64,000 nucleotides of DNA from Volvox africanus (lineage: Eukaryota; Chlorophyta; Chlorophyceae; Chlamydomonadales; Volvocaceae): NCBI GenBank assembly GCA_030268105.1, contig BSDZ01000013.1, forward strand, positions 2,771,001 through 2,835,000. Reading direction: 5' to 3'. Below the pieces are notes generated by a model. That model saw only the letters and a list, made by a program, of their open reading frames with translations. It was not told the DNA's origin and did no database searches. Each line of letters opens with the position of its first letter. The stretch's first letter is position 1. Of this stretch, positions 63,301 to 64,000 are shown in pieces. The position numbers and the translations under genes are program-made.

Positions 63301-64000
63301 TAATTTACCCGTTATGACAAATTGAAAGTTGACTTTTAAGAAGCGGTAATGGGTTCTCGGACATAGGCCGGCTCAAGTTCCGAACTGGTCCTCGGATGGA
63401 AGCCGACCCCTAAGGTGCATCTCAGTCGACAACCACGCGTTAAAAGGATAAAACTTATCAACAGAAATTACAACTCAAAATCAGAACGCAAAGAAAAGTT
63501 GAGTCCCGAACCACCTCAGGACCCACCACCCCAGAGCATAATCATTTTTAGTACAAATTGTTTCGACATACTACAATTAATTATTCCATATTATATTTTA
63601 TGCTAGCTTTTTGCGCCCTCATTAAAGATACAAACTCATAAAAGAAGAGCTCACAAGGCCCGGACGAGCCAGAAAGCTCAAGGGACGAAAGCTTGACCAA
63701 ACCAGGCTTCGTTTTGAGCAGCTAACCACGGCAAGGATGGCAGGGAAAGTGCCTGGCTATGTGGAAGTTGGTTGAGGCGAGAAAGTAAGGGACTGTGCAT
63801 GCGGCGATAAGAATGCGTGAGCCTAATGGAGAGGTAAATATAAGCACTAATAACAGGCTATTTAGATGATATCACGAGGTTCGGGCGGATGCCTAACAGA
63901 GGCGCAATAAGAACGCTGCATGCGGGGCTGAGGAGGAAACGACCAAGGTGAGGGGGATGAGGAAAGAAAGCACAACATGAAAGAGCGAAGATGAAGTAAA
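60322..64000. other. No confident gene; 5' flank of the Pmp-repeat gene
   Basis: The promoter and probably the true start codon of the Pmp-repeat gene should lie in the first few hundred bases. Beyond that only short frames occur, such as 62408-62073 (-), none with a recognisable domain. The 10-bp palindrome GCTCCGGAGC occurs twice at about 61097-61120, and a short GAT run lies near 62722-62734. The last kilobase is purine-rich without an evident coding frame. Confidence 0.45.

Noticed and set aside
1..64000. Bacterial contamination or endosymbiont origin suggested by Pmp repeats and FtsZ
   Set aside because: Both genes have many GT-AG introns and sit among clearly eukaryotic genes (COPB2, pherophorin, J-protein).
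1..64000. CRISPR array, operon or prokaryotic defence system
   Set aside because: No regularly spaced repeats with unique spacers and no prokaryotic gene organisation; the tandem repeats found are microsatellites or local duplications.

Overview
The window is nuclear DNA of a green alga. Its protein-coding genes are split by many GT-AG introns. It carries a pherophorin (a family of chlorophycean/volvocine extracellular-matrix glycoproteins), a giant 'polymorphic outer membrane protein' (Pmp-repeat) membrane protein of the kind seen in chlorophycean algae, a plant-type plastid FtsZ2 and a nuclear-encoded plastid ribosomal protein. TGTAA, the usual polyadenylation signal of volvocine algae, occurs about 280-310 nt after five of the stop codons. 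Base composition looks balanced, unlike Chlamydomonas reinhardtii, so I call it a chlorophycean alga without naming a genus.

Layout, left to right: (1) 1-139, 5' end of an unidentified minus-strand gene; (2) 713-2498 (-), DEK_C plus two SWIB domains; (3) 2916-5503 (+), TMEM19/PGR (DUF92) membrane protein, divergent from (2); (4) 6330-13736 (-), an ER J-protein like DNAJC16 with degenerate thioredoxin-like domains; (5) 15870-16196 (-), plastid ribosomal protein S17; (6) 18579-25127 (-), coatomer beta'-COP in 27 coding exons; (7) 25.4-26.45 kb, a rearranged inverted fragment of FTSZ2 next to an AT-rich palindrome; (8) 28010-28416 (-), 5' part of a putative plastid membrane protein; (9) 29184-32350 (-), FTSZ2 in 11 exons; (10) 34477 to about 37.6 kb (-), a pherophorin with three extra Cys modules between proline rods; (11) 39.28-41.73 kb, a broken copy of part of gene (12), bracketed by about 155-bp direct repeats; (12) 43346 to about 60.3 kb (-), the Pmp-repeat gene; (13) 60.3-64 kb, no recognisable gene.

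These are ordinary eukaryotic neighbours and not an operon. Two secretory-pathway genes (DNAJC16-like, COPB2), two plastid genes (RPS17, FTSZ2) and two surface-protein genes (pherophorin, Pmp) are present, but nothing shows that they act as one system. The exon models of SWIB, TMEM19, DNAJC16-like, COPB2 and FTSZ2 keep reading frame through every junction, which is the main support for them. All domain calls come from reading the translated sequence against remembered families; no database search was run.
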